Assembly: GCF_004664715.2 (NCBI RefSeq)
Contig: NC_051063.1
Location: 115,740,829 to 115,804,828 of the forward strand
Reading direction: 5' to 3'
Length of the DNA: 64,000 bases
From: Peromyscus leucopus
Lineage: Eukaryota; Chordata; Mammalia; Rodentia; Cricetidae
The notes beneath the pieces are model-generated. The model worked only from the letters and a program-made list of their open reading frames with translations, did no database searches and had not been told where the DNA came from. Of the stretch, positions 1-10,860 are shown piece by piece. Every line of letters starts with the position of its first letter. Within the stretch, counting starts at the first letter, position 1. Made by a program: the position numbers and the translations under genes.

Positions 1-269
1 GAGAAACACAGGGAACCCAGAAAGGCTCACCAAGCTGCTCAAGGATGCATGGCAACTCTTGGGATACAGAGGAATTTGGGCAGATGATCTTAAAGATAAT
101 AATATTTAGTAGCAACTGCTTTATATCTTGGGGTTGCAGATTCAACTGCTAAAGTTTTCAAACACTGCCTGTGGTAGTTTCCTCACTGATGGAAGAAACT
201 GCAGAGGCCCTATTACTGGGATAAGTATTATTTTATTTCCTGCAATGATCTCACCAATCGATATAATCC

Positions 270-947
270 TGTCTTAGGGTTTCTTTCGCCGCAATGATGA
301 TCAAAGCAAGTTAAGGAGGAAAGGGTTTATTTGGCTTACACTTCCATATCATAGTCCATCATTGAAGGAAGTCAGGATAGGAACTCAAGCAGGACTGGAA
401 ACTGGAGGCAGGAGCTGATGCAGACATTGTGGAGGGATGTAGCTTACTGGCTGCCTCATGGCTTACTCAGCCTGCTTTTTTATAGAACCCTAGACTGCCA
501 GCCCAGGGATAGCACCACCCAAAATGGGCTGAGCCCTTCCCCATCAATCACTAATTAAGAAAATGCCCTACAGGCTTGCCTACAGAAAGATCTTATGGAG
601 GCATTTTCTTTTTCTTTTTTTTTTTTTTTTAAGATTTTTTAAAAATTCATTTTATATACCAACTACAGATCCCCCCTCTCATCTCTCCTCCTGCTCCCCT
701 CCAGCTTCCCCCCAAAAAACCCACCCATAATTCCTGCCTCCAAAGGCCTGGTACTTTGCTGGTAGAGGCAGGACCAAACCCCTTCCCTATGCATCAAGGC
801 TGAGCAAGGCTTCTCACCATAGGTAATGGGCTTCAGAAAACCAGCTCATGCACCAGGGATAGATCCTGATCCCACTGTGGAGGCATTTTCTTAACTGAGT
901 TTCCCTCTTCTCAGATGACTTTATTTGACATAAAACTATCCAGCACA
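270..947 (-). mobile_element. MaLR-type solo LTR (MT-like), interrupted by L1
   Basis: Antisense copy of a rodent LTR that begins tgtcttaggg and ends cagcaca, the TG...CA ends expected for an LTR read on either strand. It is flanked by the 5-bp TSD aatcc at 265-269 and 948-952, the size made by ERVL/MaLR integrases. A 267-bp L1 fragment plus TSD splits it at 611-892. The exact subfamily is uncertain; a second copy lies at 51510-51914. Confidence 0.8.
611..877 (-). mobile_element. 5'-truncated L1 3' end nested in LTR
   Basis: On the minus strand this is the G-rich 3' UTR end of a rodent L1 with a poly(A) tail, seen here as the T run at 613-631. A perfect 15-bp TSD, tggaggcattttctt, flanks it at 596-610 and 878-892. 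Because the duplicated bases belong to the surrounding LTR, the L1 is the younger insertion. Confidence 0.88.
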
Positions 948-952
948 AATCC

Positions 953-1620
953 ACACACTTATCTTTAAAAACTGGGATGCAGTGAGATTAATCATATAGA
1001 TAGTATAATAGGATCGCTGCAACAACTAATCCCCCCACTCAGTGACTTGTTCATGCTCATAAGTTTACAGGCAGCTGAGGAGATTTATTGGTCGTGGCTG
1101 GTTTCTACACATGTTTGGAGAATTAGCAGAGACAATCCAGCTTTGCTCTGTGTGGTCTTCTTAGGATAACAAACTATTCTTGTAGCAACATTCAAGAGAT
1201 AGAAATATGGGAGCCTTTTTGTAACCCTGTGTGTTTAGGTTGTCTGATTGGCCAAAGTAAGCCACATTGCTATGGCCAGAGGCAGAGGAGGAGGAGACCA
1301 AAGGCTCTAAGGGCACAGGTGTAAATTAGCTAGTATTTAAGGCCATTCCAACATTTTGCCTCTTCAGCCGTTAATGACTGCAAAGATTTGAGCTGAATTC
1401 TCAGATACAAAGCATGTTTCTCTTCTACCAGATGCTTTTATTTTGGTAATAAGAAAACAACCTAAAAATATATAAATTAGGATTTTGTATCAATAAAAAC
1501 ATTTTCATACATACCAATTGATCAAGGATTAAAGGAATCTCGTGTTGACGACATGGATAACATTTCTAAGCAAAGAAATATTTGTAAATGTAAGTGGCTA
1601 ATTTCCTTAGTAAGTAAAGA
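953..1620. other. No recognisable feature
   Basis: AT-rich sequence with no SINE, LTR or reading frame that I recognise. The stretch 1240-1330 is slightly more GC-rich but matches nothing I know. Confidence 0.5.
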
Positions 1621-2320
1621 GTGCTTAGGTGTTACTAAGACAATGACAACTCAGTAGAAAAGTGAGCAAAGGCCATAAACAGAAAATATATTGAAAGAGA
1701 ACAGTGAGTGGTATACATTAAATGCACAGCTGAATTCCAAAGTGAAAAAAAAATGCAAATTTTAAAGAATATTTTATCAGATTCATGAAGACTTTTAGGT
1801 TCCATGGTACCCAGTGTTTGTTGGGGATATGAAGAAAGGCCCAAAATAGGAAGTTCTCTATGTGGCTAGTGGGAGAATAGTAGTGTGATAAATTTAGAAA
1901 ATAATTTTGGCAACCATGATAAAAATAAACATGTGCAATTTGACTTGGCAATTTTATTTTGGGGAGTTTTTCCTAAATATGGAACACATAAGTTTGCAAA
2001 GATGTATACAGGGATGTTCACTGCAGGACTGCTTCTATAAGTAAAGGAATGGAAATTATATAAGGCATATTAGTGAATGGATTAAGGGCACTGTCTTTCA
2101 TAATGCTACTCATTATTATGTGTCATTAATGCATATTTATGAATGAAAAAAAATCTGTGAGATTCTGTCCACTGTGGAGTGTAGGTGTCAAGGACAGTGC
2201 AGTGCTTCTCATTGCCTTGACACTGAATAATCTATAAGACATCATGGGAAACGTGTAGTAAGTCTGGGAATGGAATATGTCATTTTTATTTATGTAAAAT
2301 AAAAATACAGTCACTCTTGT
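1621..2320 (+). mobile_element. Ancient L1 (L1M) fragment, ORF2 3' part
   Basis: The order of diverged motifs follows mammalian L1 ORF2: gtgagcaaaggcc, then gatatgaagaaaggc, then caaagatgtatacagggatg and ttcactgcaggactg. All frames are broken. Divergence is far higher than in the Lx-type pieces elsewhere in the window, so this copy predates the rodent radiation. Confidence 0.7.
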
Positions 2321-3925
2321 GCCAATCTAGAAAGTTTTCAAAGTTGCTAGTGGCTGACTGTGAGAAAAAACCAAAAGCACAGGAGAGGCTAAGGGCAAAC
2401 CTACTTCTAACTTGATTTTGTTCTTGACTATTTGAAATATTTCCCCATGAACATATGCTACTTTTATCTAAGAAAACAACAAAAATAGAGAACACATAGG
2501 GAAGACATTATTAGACTATCCTTTTCATGGCTATCTCCTGCTGTCACAGGTAGTTCATTGCCTCAGCTAGCAATTCTTTTTACAGTCCTCCTGCACATCT
2601 ATTAAGAAGATGTTGTTCTTTCTCAACATTGATACTTCAGAATGTCTAGGAATTGTTTCCAAGGAAACCCAGCTACAACCAGTTGTTATTGGTCTAAGCT
2701 CCTAATGGGCCTAGATAGGGTCTTGTTTCTTAGCAACTCGTTTACATTTTTTCATTTTAATTAAAAATGATACATTTCCTAAAAAGTCCGTTCATACCAA
2801 AGACATAAGGGTTGTTTTTCTTTGTTCGTGAAACTCGCCCCTGAAAGCTGGCATTGGTGAGGATGGCATTAAAAAGTAGTTGTCTCACCTAGAGGTGAAT
2901 ACTTTGTCAATTACATAGGTCGTTAACTGTTTTCTCCCCACCTCTAGGTGTTCAGTCTGAACCTCTGCTTTTGGCCCTTTCGGGTCAAGTGTCTGAAGGG
3001 TAGTGATGGATTCCTGGTCTGTCTGCCTATACGGTTTCCTATTAAGTCTGAATGCATTCAAATAAAGACAACATTCATCACCTAGGTTTCATTTTCACCA
3101 TGACCTGTGCTCAAAGCAGAGGATACCAGCCTGTTTCTCACTAAGTACTGACAGGATACTGACCTTGTTTATTACTGTGCCTAAGGCAACCGAGTGCTGT
3201 GTCAGAGTCACACAGCATAAAACCTGTCACACTGTCTGGAATGAAGAGATAGGAAAACATATACCATGAGAGGTACGTGGTCATATACTTGCCAACATTC
3301 TGTAACTCTTAAAATGATCTGCTGGCAAGAGAAATACTGTTTCTGTGATGTTTCTGAAGCAACAGCAGCAACACAAAAAGAGGTACATTCCAAATACAAT
3401 GACAAAGAAATAGCAGGCAAACATGAATCGAGGAAGCCAATGAAATAATTTAAATAATGTAGAGGTTATGAATGACAACAAAGACCGAAGAAGTGAGTAC
3501 AGTAAAGTGATGAATGGAAACAACATGTCATAGCTCAACAGTTTCTCCTTTCATGGTAATAGTCTAGAGGACAATGTTCCTATTGCTACCAGCATTAGAG
3601 CATTTGGAAGATGCATTCTAAATGTGTTCTCTATGAGATTGTGATTACTGGCCTTAGGATCTCCACTGGAATGGATGGAGGAAGGGGAGATACCTAGGGA
3701 AAGAACAGAGACTCTAGAAGGAATGTGTGTGATATCTTGGGGTTTGTAAGCAGACACAGAATTCTCTGTGGACTTTGGCTTGGGGAGCCAAAGTCCCCAG
3801 AGTTTCCCAGGAGCCCTCAGGTACACCAGAAATATTGACAGTTTCATCTGAGTCCCATGTCCATACTCCCTCAGACATGCTGAGCACATTTCTATACAAT
3901 CATTTAGCTAGTGATGATGGAGTAC
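2321..3925. other. No recognisable feature
   Basis: No repeat family or gene recognised over 1.6 kb. The only structure seen is a perfect 12-bp inverted repeat at 2886-2897 and 2939-2950. Open frames around 3.2-4.1 kb overlap on both strands without preferred codon use. Confidence 0.45.
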
Positions 3926-4145
3926 CTTTCAACATCACATATTTCCTTGGTGCTAGAACTACAGACAGTGACAGAACTAGCCAGGAACTTCAAGTATAAA
4001 GGGGAAGTTGGCATGTGGACAGAAAGGCAGAAATATGCCAGTGAAGCAGTAAAGACAATGAGTATGTACATCAAGAGATTCTATCCTGGTTGGGTGAGAG
4101 TTGTAGAAGACTTCCTGAATGAAGAGGCAATGCCAATATTGAATT
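3926..4145 (-). mobile_element. Possible diverged L2 fragment
   Basis: The succession ggtgctagaactacagacagtg ... aggcagaaatatgcc ... gaagacttcctgaatgaag resembles the antisense of an L2 3' end (in which a GATACAGCAGTGA-like motif precedes GGCTTCCTGGAGGAGG). Very diverged. Confidence 0.4.
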
Positions 4146-4279
4146 CAGGTTAGATTTCTCAGGTAGCAAGTAGTGAGAACCTTCTAACAGCTAAGCAATG
4201 TGGTTGGAGTCAATAGTTGTTGGCATCCTTCAGGGTCTCACCCTCTCTGATATTATTTTATGATTCCTGTGTCCCTGGC

Positions 4280-4655
4280 TGTCGTGGTTTAAATAAAAAA
4301 GGTCCTGATAGGCTCATAGGGAGTGGCATTATTTGGAAAGAGTAGGTCATGTGGCCTTATTAGAGTAGGTGTGGCCTTGTTGGAGGAAATATATCACTGG
4401 AGGTGGGCTTTGAAGTTTCAAATGCTCAAGTTAGGCCCAGTGTCTCCCTTTCTCCTACTGCTTGTGGATCTGGATGTAGAACTCTCAATTTTTTCTCCAG
4501 CACCATGTCTGCCTGTGAGCCCTCCATGTTTCCCCGCATGATGATAATGGACTAAACCTCTGAAACTGTAAGCTCACCCCAGTTAAATGGTTTCCTTTAT
4601 ATGAGTTGCCATGGTCATGGTGTCTCTTCCCAGCATTAGGACACTAACTAAGACA
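4280..4655 (+). mobile_element. ORR1-type MaLR solo LTR
   Basis: Full LTR starting tgtcgtggtttaaat and ending ctaactaagaca. It carries ORR1 hallmarks in order: ggctcatagggagtggcatt, gtggccttgttggagg, ggtgggctttgaagtttc, atgatgataatggactaaac and cagttaaatgg. The 5-bp TSD ctggc is intact at 4275-4279 and 4656-4660, so this is a clean solo LTR left by recombination of a non-autonomous MaLR. Confidence 0.92.
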
Positions 4656-4660
4656 CTGGC

Positions 4661-5240
4661 CTTAAACCCCATCCTGCCAGGTTGGATCCTGGGGAGGACA
4701 CAGACTGTGGTTTCAGTGCTCTGGGTGATCTTAGCATGATCTTTTTGTCAGAGTACCAGGTTTCTGTTGATGTAAATCTCATAGATGGGCCATGAGATTT
4801 CTGTTCTCATGATTGAAGGGTGTCACTTACTGAATGTAGAGTTTTAAAGACCCTGTTTTATTAAATGCTTCAGGGTGAAGGAGGCTCCCAGATGCTACTG
4901 GCAACTCAATACTAAGAAGCCAGAGTTGTCAGCATAGATTTTATTAGCCTAATTTTCTTTGTACAGGGTTTCCTTGAGGGAGAATGCAACAGGATTGTTC
5001 CATCTTTGAAAGAGCTGTCAGGTTCCCTTGCTATCTGGCAAGTGATGAGTCCTGGAAGCTGGGGGAAAGATGGAGAGTGAAGAGAAGGCACTGTGAACCT
5101 GGTTGGCAAGCTGCAGGGCTTAGTTGTTGTAGAGTGACTTTTGACAATACAAGAAACAAAGAACAGAGATTTATCTTATGACTCAACAAAGGCATCCATG
5201 AGCCAACATTGTGACAGCAGGACAAAGGAACAGTATGACT
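4661..5240. other. No recognisable feature
   Basis: Nothing identified. Short open frames at 4.9-5.3 kb exist on both strands but match no family. Confidence 0.45.
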
Positions 5241-5249
5241 TGAAGCTGG

Positions 5250-5326
5250 TAAGCTTGGGTTTGGAGACCAGCCAATCTGGGCCATTAATCTCTGCAAGCC
5301 TGCTGATCTGTAAAATTGAGTATACA
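5250..5326 (-). mobile_element. MIR-like core fragment
   Basis: ggtttggagaccagcc ... ttaatctctgcaagcctgctgatctgtaaaattgag resembles the antisense MIR core (tctctgagcctcag...ctgtaaaatgg). Short and diverged. Confidence 0.4.
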
Positions 5327-5358
5327 GTCTAATGTTCAACAGAGGAGTATCATAAGAT

Positions 5359-5757
5359 TGTGACGCTTATATTGTCAACTTGACAGAATCTAGAGTAACC
5401 TAAGATAGAGGCTTGTGGGCATGCTTGTGTGGAATTATCTAGATAAGGTTAGCTTTTAAACCTGTCTGTGAAGGATTATCTACTTTAGGTTAATTGAGAT
5501 GAGAAGACCCACCCTGAATGTGGATGATACCATTCTATAGCCAGAATCCTGGGCTGAAAAATAGGAGATATCTAACTTAGCATGACTTTTCATTGCTCTG
5601 TATTTCCTGACTGAAGCCACAAAGTGACCAGCTGTAGCAAGCTATTGCCATCATGACTTTATGGATCTAATGGACTGTACCACTGAAGTGTAAACTAAAG
5701 TCACTCCCCTTTCCTCAAGTTTGATTTGTTCAGACATTTTGTCACAACAACAAGACA
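5359..5757 (+). mobile_element. MaLR LTR (MT-type)
   Basis: Starts near tgtgacgcttat and follows the MT-like order: gtcaacttgacagaatctaga, gcttgtgggcatgcttgtg, ggttaattgagatgagaagaccc, ending acaacaagaca. Ends are diverged and I could not match a TSD. An alternative is another MaLR subfamily. Confidence 0.65.
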
Positions 5758-5775
5758 TGGAAGTATGAGTATAGA

Positions 5776-5931
5776 GAGATGACTTGGTGATTCAGAGGTG
5801 TACACTGCTCTTCCATGGGACCCAAGTTCAGGCCCCAGCTCCCATGTACAGCAGCTTACACCCACCTACAACTCTGGCTCTGTAAGGCAGATACAGGTGA
5901 CCTAATTGCATTTATGCCGACGTACCCTTGG
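5776..5931 (+). mobile_element. B2/B3-family SINE, diverged
   Basis: Contains the tRNA-derived head gagagatgacttggtgattcag and the body gacccaagttcaggccccagc ... catgtacagcagcttac typical of B3. No clean A-tail or TSD remains. Confidence 0.6.
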
Positions 5932-6568
5932 TAGTTTTTCTTGTCTCTGACTCTCTTGAGACCACACTCACCCTTTCCCGATCTCCTTTATTCTTTAAGC
6001 ATTCTCTGTCCCTTCTACACAAACTGAAATTAAGTTCATGTGGTACTCTTGTGCCTATCACAATAGCTATTGCTAGATAAAATCTATCACCACTTTAACT
6101 AACATCTAGCTTTCCTTGTTTGTCACTGGAGAGTAGCCTACCAGTATGGTATGCTGAACCATCTTAGTGCCAAGGCTGTTCATCAGAGGTCAGTATGATT
6201 TTACAGAGCATGAACACCAGCAGTTGAAGGACACGAGGAACAACTGTTAATTAAGCAAAGGTCTATAGGAATTTCTGCTTCTCTAGCATGCCCGCCCCCA
6301 TCTAGGTCTTTATACACTTATCGGTCTTGTGACCTTCCTACCCTGCCTTTCCCCCTAAGGCTCTTGCATATTCTGCATGACTCATTTTAGGTGGTTTTCC
6401 TATTTACCATCTTTACAATCTTGCAGTCTCTCAAACAATCACATCTTTACAATCACTGTCTCTCAAACCTTTTGTTTACCCCCTTTCACTTCCTTCTCCT
6501 CATCACCTCCATGAAGATGACTGAACTACAAGATGAAGGGTGCAGGGATTTTCTGATTTTTGCTTTCT
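5932..6568. other. No recognisable feature
   Basis: Pyrimidine-leaning sequence without an identifiable repeat. The open frame at 6391-6573 is a by-product of that composition. Confidence 0.45.
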
Positions 6569-7036
6569 TGTGACAGTTAATCTTGGTTGTCAACTTGATT
6601 GGATCACAAGGTGCCCAAGAGATTGATAAAAATGTACTTGTATGTAAGTCTGATTGGGCATTTCCAGAGACAACTGTCTATGAGGCTGCAAGAGAGTGTG
6701 GTAGACTGACTTGAATGTGAGTAGCACTGTGTAATAAATAGACTGAGGCCTGAAGGAAGCAGAAGTAGAAAAGGAAGCCAGCCCAGATGTGCAAGCTCCT
6801 TTCTTCTTGAGCAAGAATTTCCTTTGCTGTGGTTCACTGTGGACATATTACTCCTGATTCTTTGGCCTTTCAATATGGACTTACACTGTTGAGTCTCCAG
6901 GGGGAGTCTAGGCCTTCATCCTCAGACTAGGTCTGCATTTTTGCTTACCCTTGCTCTGTGGCTTCTCTGACTCAGTATCATGCAGCCACCTATGACTGAA
7001 CTCTCCAACCTCCAGTTGTTGAAGCCAATCTAATTA

Positions 7037-7065
7037 GTGTGTGGTGTGGTGTGTGTGTGTGTGTT
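7037..7065 (+). repeat. (GT)n microsatellite
   Basis: Imperfect gt dinucleotide tract. It sits where the MLT1 consensus has its own TA/CA-rich segment, so it probably expanded from that. Confidence 0.85.
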
Positions 7066-7478
7066 TGTCCTAGTTAGTTTTGTGTCAAATTGGCACAAGC
7101 TAGAGATATCTGGGAAGAGAAACCTCATCACATTACCAATAAGCATATTTGTAGAGCATTTCTTGATTACTAAAGTGTCACCCCTGGATGGGTGGTCCTG
7201 TGGTCTCAGGTTGTATAGGAAAGCAAGCTGAATAAACCACAAGAAACCAGCCAGTAAGAAGCATTCCTCCCAAGTCCCTGACTTCAGTTCTTACCTCTAG
7301 TTTTGGTCTCAGTTCTCACCTTCAGTGTTGGCCTTCAGGTTCCCGTGTAGAGTTCCTGCCTTGGTTTCCTTCAGTGGATTGTGACTTGGGATATGTACGA
7401 CAAATAAACACTTGCCTTCATAAGTTAGTGTTCATCAGTTTTTCATTTTATCAGATGACTAGGAAGCAAACTAGAACT
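7066..7478 (+). mobile_element. MT-like MaLR LTR nested in MLT1
   Basis: Reads tgtcctagttagttttgtg, then ggcacaagctagag, gtataggaaagcaagctgaa and aataaacacttgcc (polyadenylation region). This is the same family, in the opposite orientation, as the LTRs at 270-947 and 51510-51914. The 3' end is degraded, so the boundary is approximate. Confidence 0.7.
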
Positions 7479-7559
7479 ATATATTTCTTCTAGTGGTTTT
7501 GTTTCTCTATAGAACCCCAGCTACCCCACTTTAAATAAGTACACGCTTGGTCACACTGA

Positions 7560-7695
7560 GAGGGTTACATCTTTATCTCTTCCACTAGCACCGGAGCATC
7601 CTGATGGCAGGACCAGTGGCATAATCAAGTTGTCTTTCTAACACCAGGGTCAGTGCCTGACACAGAGCAGATTTGCTGAAGATTTTAAAAGGTTT
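7560..7695 (+). mobile_element. L2 3'-end fragment
   Basis: ccactagcaccggagcatcc ... gtcagtgcctgacacagagcag follows the L2 tail pattern (ctagaatgtaagctcc ... agtgcctggcacatagtag). Confidence 0.5.
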
Positions 7696-8070
7696 TATGT
7701 AATCCCCTTTAGAAAGCTTTATATGTGGTTCAGTTTCTAACAAAGGTTATTAGGGTCCAACTTCTAATAATCTTTTCCCAGGGTTTTCAGAAGAGATGCT
7801 ACCAATGGTAAGAAATTTTAATCTGAGAGAATGAATCTAAGTACACTGAGCTCTTCAGTTCATTCACTTTGTTCTTCTGAGACAAAATTCTATCTACACA
7901 GCTTCAATTCTGTTCTCATACTTAGCTCCTCTCTGTTCCTTCTCCTCCTGTCCTCTCAGAGTACTAAGTTATTTCCATCTTGTTCTGATCTTCATCTTCA
8001 TTCCTGTCTCCATCCTCGTTCCTTCCTCTCCTCTTCCCGTGACTCATCTCCATACCTACCATCAGCAATA
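7696..8070. other. No gene; pyrimidine-rich
   Basis: From 7840 to 8050 the plus strand is C/T-rich (many tcctc and cttc blocks), which produces the long open frame at 7831-8121. No repeat family recognised. Confidence 0.5.
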
Positions 8071-8074
8071 TTCT

Positions 8075-8150
8075 GGTCCTGCCACTTTCTGGTTGGGTGG
8101 TGTAAGTCTGCTTGGAACTAGGAAACCTGCCTCATGGCTTGATGCACTTG
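8075..8150 (-). mobile_element. MIR-like fragment
   Basis: ggtcctgccactttctggttgggtgg resembles the antisense MIR core (ctctgccacttactagctgtgtgac). Confidence 0.4.
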
Positions 8151-8746
8151 GTATGTAAAAACCCTTTTGTTCTGAGTTAACTGTTGGAGGGGAAAACTGG
8201 GAGTTCACTAAGGCTGGGTAAGAAAGGAGTGTCTGAGCTTAATTTACACAAGAAATAAGTCCTGGGCAGTGTCTCCCTAAGGATATTTACCTTAATTCAG
8301 GAGACTAGCAGGTGGTGGTCTGGAATGCTGATTCTAATGCTAAAAAAGGAGAAACAAAAGGCCGGTGTGGCTGTTATCCAAACACCTTAATAGTATATGC
8401 CCACACTGCTTAGAGGTTCTTAAGAGAAGAATTAATTGGGAACGCTGCCATAGCACACAAGAAAATCATTGCAGGAACTGGCTAATAAATATTTAAAAGC
8501 TAATATCACCAGGACTCCTTGGCTTGGCTTTTTTCCTCTGGAAGAACCCTGCTTCTTCCCGGTATAGCTTTTGCTATACCTGCTTCATAGTTCTGTGGCC
8601 CACAGCAAGTTTCATAATGATGGGGCAGACAATAATCATTGTTCAGTAAGGAAACCGGCCTGAGCTAGTTATTTAAAAACTTCAAGTGAGCAGAAATACA
8701 TTGTCTAAGATATCTTTCATTTATTCATTCTTTTTTTTAAAGGATT
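8151..8746. other. No recognisable feature
   Basis: Nothing identified. Includes a short T/A-rich run just before the B3 SINE. Confidence 0.5.
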
Positions 8747-8886
8747 CATCTTTTTTTAAAAGACTTAATTATTTATTATGTTCACAGAAGAGGGCACCAG
8801 ATCTCATTACAGATGGTTGTGAATTGAACTCAGGACCTCAGGAAGAGCACTTAGTGCTCTTAACCTCTGAGCCATCTCTCCAGCCC
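8747..8886 (-). mobile_element. B3-family SINE (antisense)
   Basis: Tail-side agacttaattatttatt leads to acagaagagggcaccagatc, ggttgtgaattgaactcagg and the tRNA-like head complement ctctgagccatctctccagccc. The acagaagagggcac motif is the B3 segment that in other rodents can bind CTCF. Confidence 0.85.
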
Positions 8887-9123
8887 TCTTTCTTTTTTTT
8901 TAAACATAATTTTTCATTGATTCTTTGGGACTTTCACATCATGTACCCCAATCTCACTTATTTCCCAGTCCCTCTGTATCTTCCCTTGTAGTGTCTACCC
9001 AAAAGAAAAATTTAAAAAGAAATAATAAAAGTAAAATAAAAAATACAAATAAGAATATTAATTAAAAACAAACAAAACCCCCAAAATAAAAAAAAACAAA
9101 ACAGAAACAAACAAACAAAAAAT

Positions 9124-9674
9124 TGTGACAGTCTTTCTTTTGAGCCACCATCCAGCTCCCAAATCATGATATGGAGACCTCTTATTAGTTTGGAATGCTC
9201 AGCCTTATCTTAGTTCTTATTTCTTGCTAGCTTTTATAACTTTAATTATCCTGTTTTTTCTTCATGTATGTTTTGCCTCAGGGCTTTTTATATTTTTCTC
9301 TCCTTCCTTCCTTCTCTGACTCCTCACTTCCTTTCTGCATATCTTACATTCCTGTTTCTTGTGGCTGCCTGGCTGGTGGCTACCTGGTTTCCAGCCCCAA
9401 GCATGTCCCTCTCCTTCCCACTCATTCTCCTCCTTCTTCTGCTAAGCCTAGGTTTCTCCTCCTACTTATTCTTTCTGCCCACCTGTTCCTTTCCTAGCTT
9501 TGTATTAGACCAATCATGTGCCTTAGACAGGCAAGGCGAAACAGATATGACACATCTTTACATAATTAAACAAATGCAGCATAAACAAATGTAACACACC
9601 TTTACATAGTCAAAGCAATATTCCTCAGTATAAATAAATATATCTTCCCCTAGTTAAAATAATGTTCTACAACA
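9124..9674 (-). mobile_element. Class II-like ERV solo LTR nested in L1
   Basis: Same family and orientation as 38042-38549: gagccaccatccagctcccaaat near the left end, then ctagctttgtattagaccaat, aaacaaatgcagcataaac and aaaataatgttctacaaca at the right. TG...CA ends are present. It interrupts an A-rich part of the L1 3' UTR; a TSD cannot be told apart in the A runs. Confidence 0.72.
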
Positions 9675-10211
9675 AAAAAACCACTCCCCTCCTCCATTTT
9701 TTCCCCACCTCTCCACAGCCTCTCCATTCATCTTAGTGGCACTTGGCGCTGTGGTAAATCATGCAGTATACTGTTTTGTCCAAATAGCGTTACTTGCACA
9801 TGTTCATTGTGTAATGTGTTGCTGGTCAGGTTCAAGGCCAATGGTTGTTGGTACATCATCAATACCGAACCCTCATTGAAACTACTTTCCGATGTCCTGC
9901 TGTTGCCCCAACTCATAGAGATCCTGGGGCTATGGTTCCAGAGGACCAGTTCCTTCACAGGCTCTAGCAGGTTACAGACGGGGTAGATGTCAGAGTGTGC
10001 CACCTCAAAGCTTTGAGTGGTAGCTGAGTTGGTCAGTCCAGTCACCCTTCATGTGAGGGTGTAATCACAGCTCTCTCACACCTGTGGTGAGGGGTGGGAG
10101 CCAGCTTTCTCAAGGGTAGTGGAGGAGGGCAGCTCTCCATGATTGGTGGAACCAGCTATCCCATGTGGGGATCCTCTATCCCAGGACCTGTGAGGGGCAG
10201 GGTCAGCTTTC

Positions 10212-10255
10212 TGGTGGTGGTGGTGGTGGTGGTGGTGGTGGTGGTGGTGGTGGTG
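10212..10255 (+). repeat. (TGG)n microsatellite
   Basis: About 14 perfect tgg units, inside the L1 3' UTR. The GG steps make it a possible two-tier G-quadruplex former on the plus strand. Confidence 0.95.
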
Positions 10256-10357
10256 CTCTCTCCCAGGGCCAGCTCAGCATGACCCTCATACTTCAACACA
10301 TGGGTTTTCATATTGTTCAACACATGATTCACGTGATCACTGTGGTAACACAGGCAA

Positions 10358-10860
10358 CAGACATCAACATGGACCTCAGCTGCAATAGGACCATGCACCC
10401 AGACATGGCCAGCAGCAGCAGCTTGGGCCTGGGTGTTGCCATGGCCCTGGGTGGCAGTGCAGGCTTCTCAGATCAGCGTAGGTCCAGCAGCAGCATGGTC
10501 CCAGAACTCCAATATGGCCCCAGGTGGTGGTCCAGATTCCAGGCAGTAGCCAGTCCTCAATAGAAATAGAAGCCATAGACATCAACACAGACCCTGGCAG
10601 TGATATGGCCATAGACCCAGATATAGCTCCCAGCTACAGCATAGACCCTGATGTCCCCACGGCCTGGGTGGCAGAGCTCTATGGCCCCTTGAGCACCAAC
10701 ATAGCTTCAGATGTCTGTCCACACTCCAGGCATCTGTATAGCCTTTGGTGATAACAGGAACCATGGACATCAACACAAACATGGTCGTTAGCAGCAGCCC
10801 TGGCCAAGACATCACTGTGGTACTGGGTGGCAAGCAGGCCACCCACATCAGTGCATTCCT
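10358..10860 (+). repeat. Tandem array of about 190-220 bp units in L1 3' UTR
   Basis: Unit markers acatcaacat/acatcaacac start at 10361, 10579 and 10767 (spacing 218 and 188). Each is followed by a diverged ggcagcag...atggcc...ggtggca series. Length-variable arrays of this kind are known in rodent L1 3' UTRs. Confidence 0.7.

Larger units (their letters stand above)
6569..7527 (+). mobile_element. MLT1-type LTR, split by (GT)n and a younger LTR
   Basis: The left part begins tgtgacagttaatcttggttgtcaactt (read in pieces) and includes the MLT1 markers actgaggcctgaag and ctttggcctttcaatatggac. The right end reappears at 7480-7527 as ggttttgtttctctatagaacc, matching the MLT1 end (ggttctgtttctctggagaaccc). 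The gap between them is a GT repeat plus an inserted MT-like LTR, so one old LTR was interrupted later. Confidence 0.65.

Noticed and set aside
10361..10860. Regularly spaced repeats, considered as a CRISPR-like array
   Set aside because: Units are about 200 bp with diverged copies, in a eukaryotic L1 3' UTR. No short direct repeats with unique spacers.
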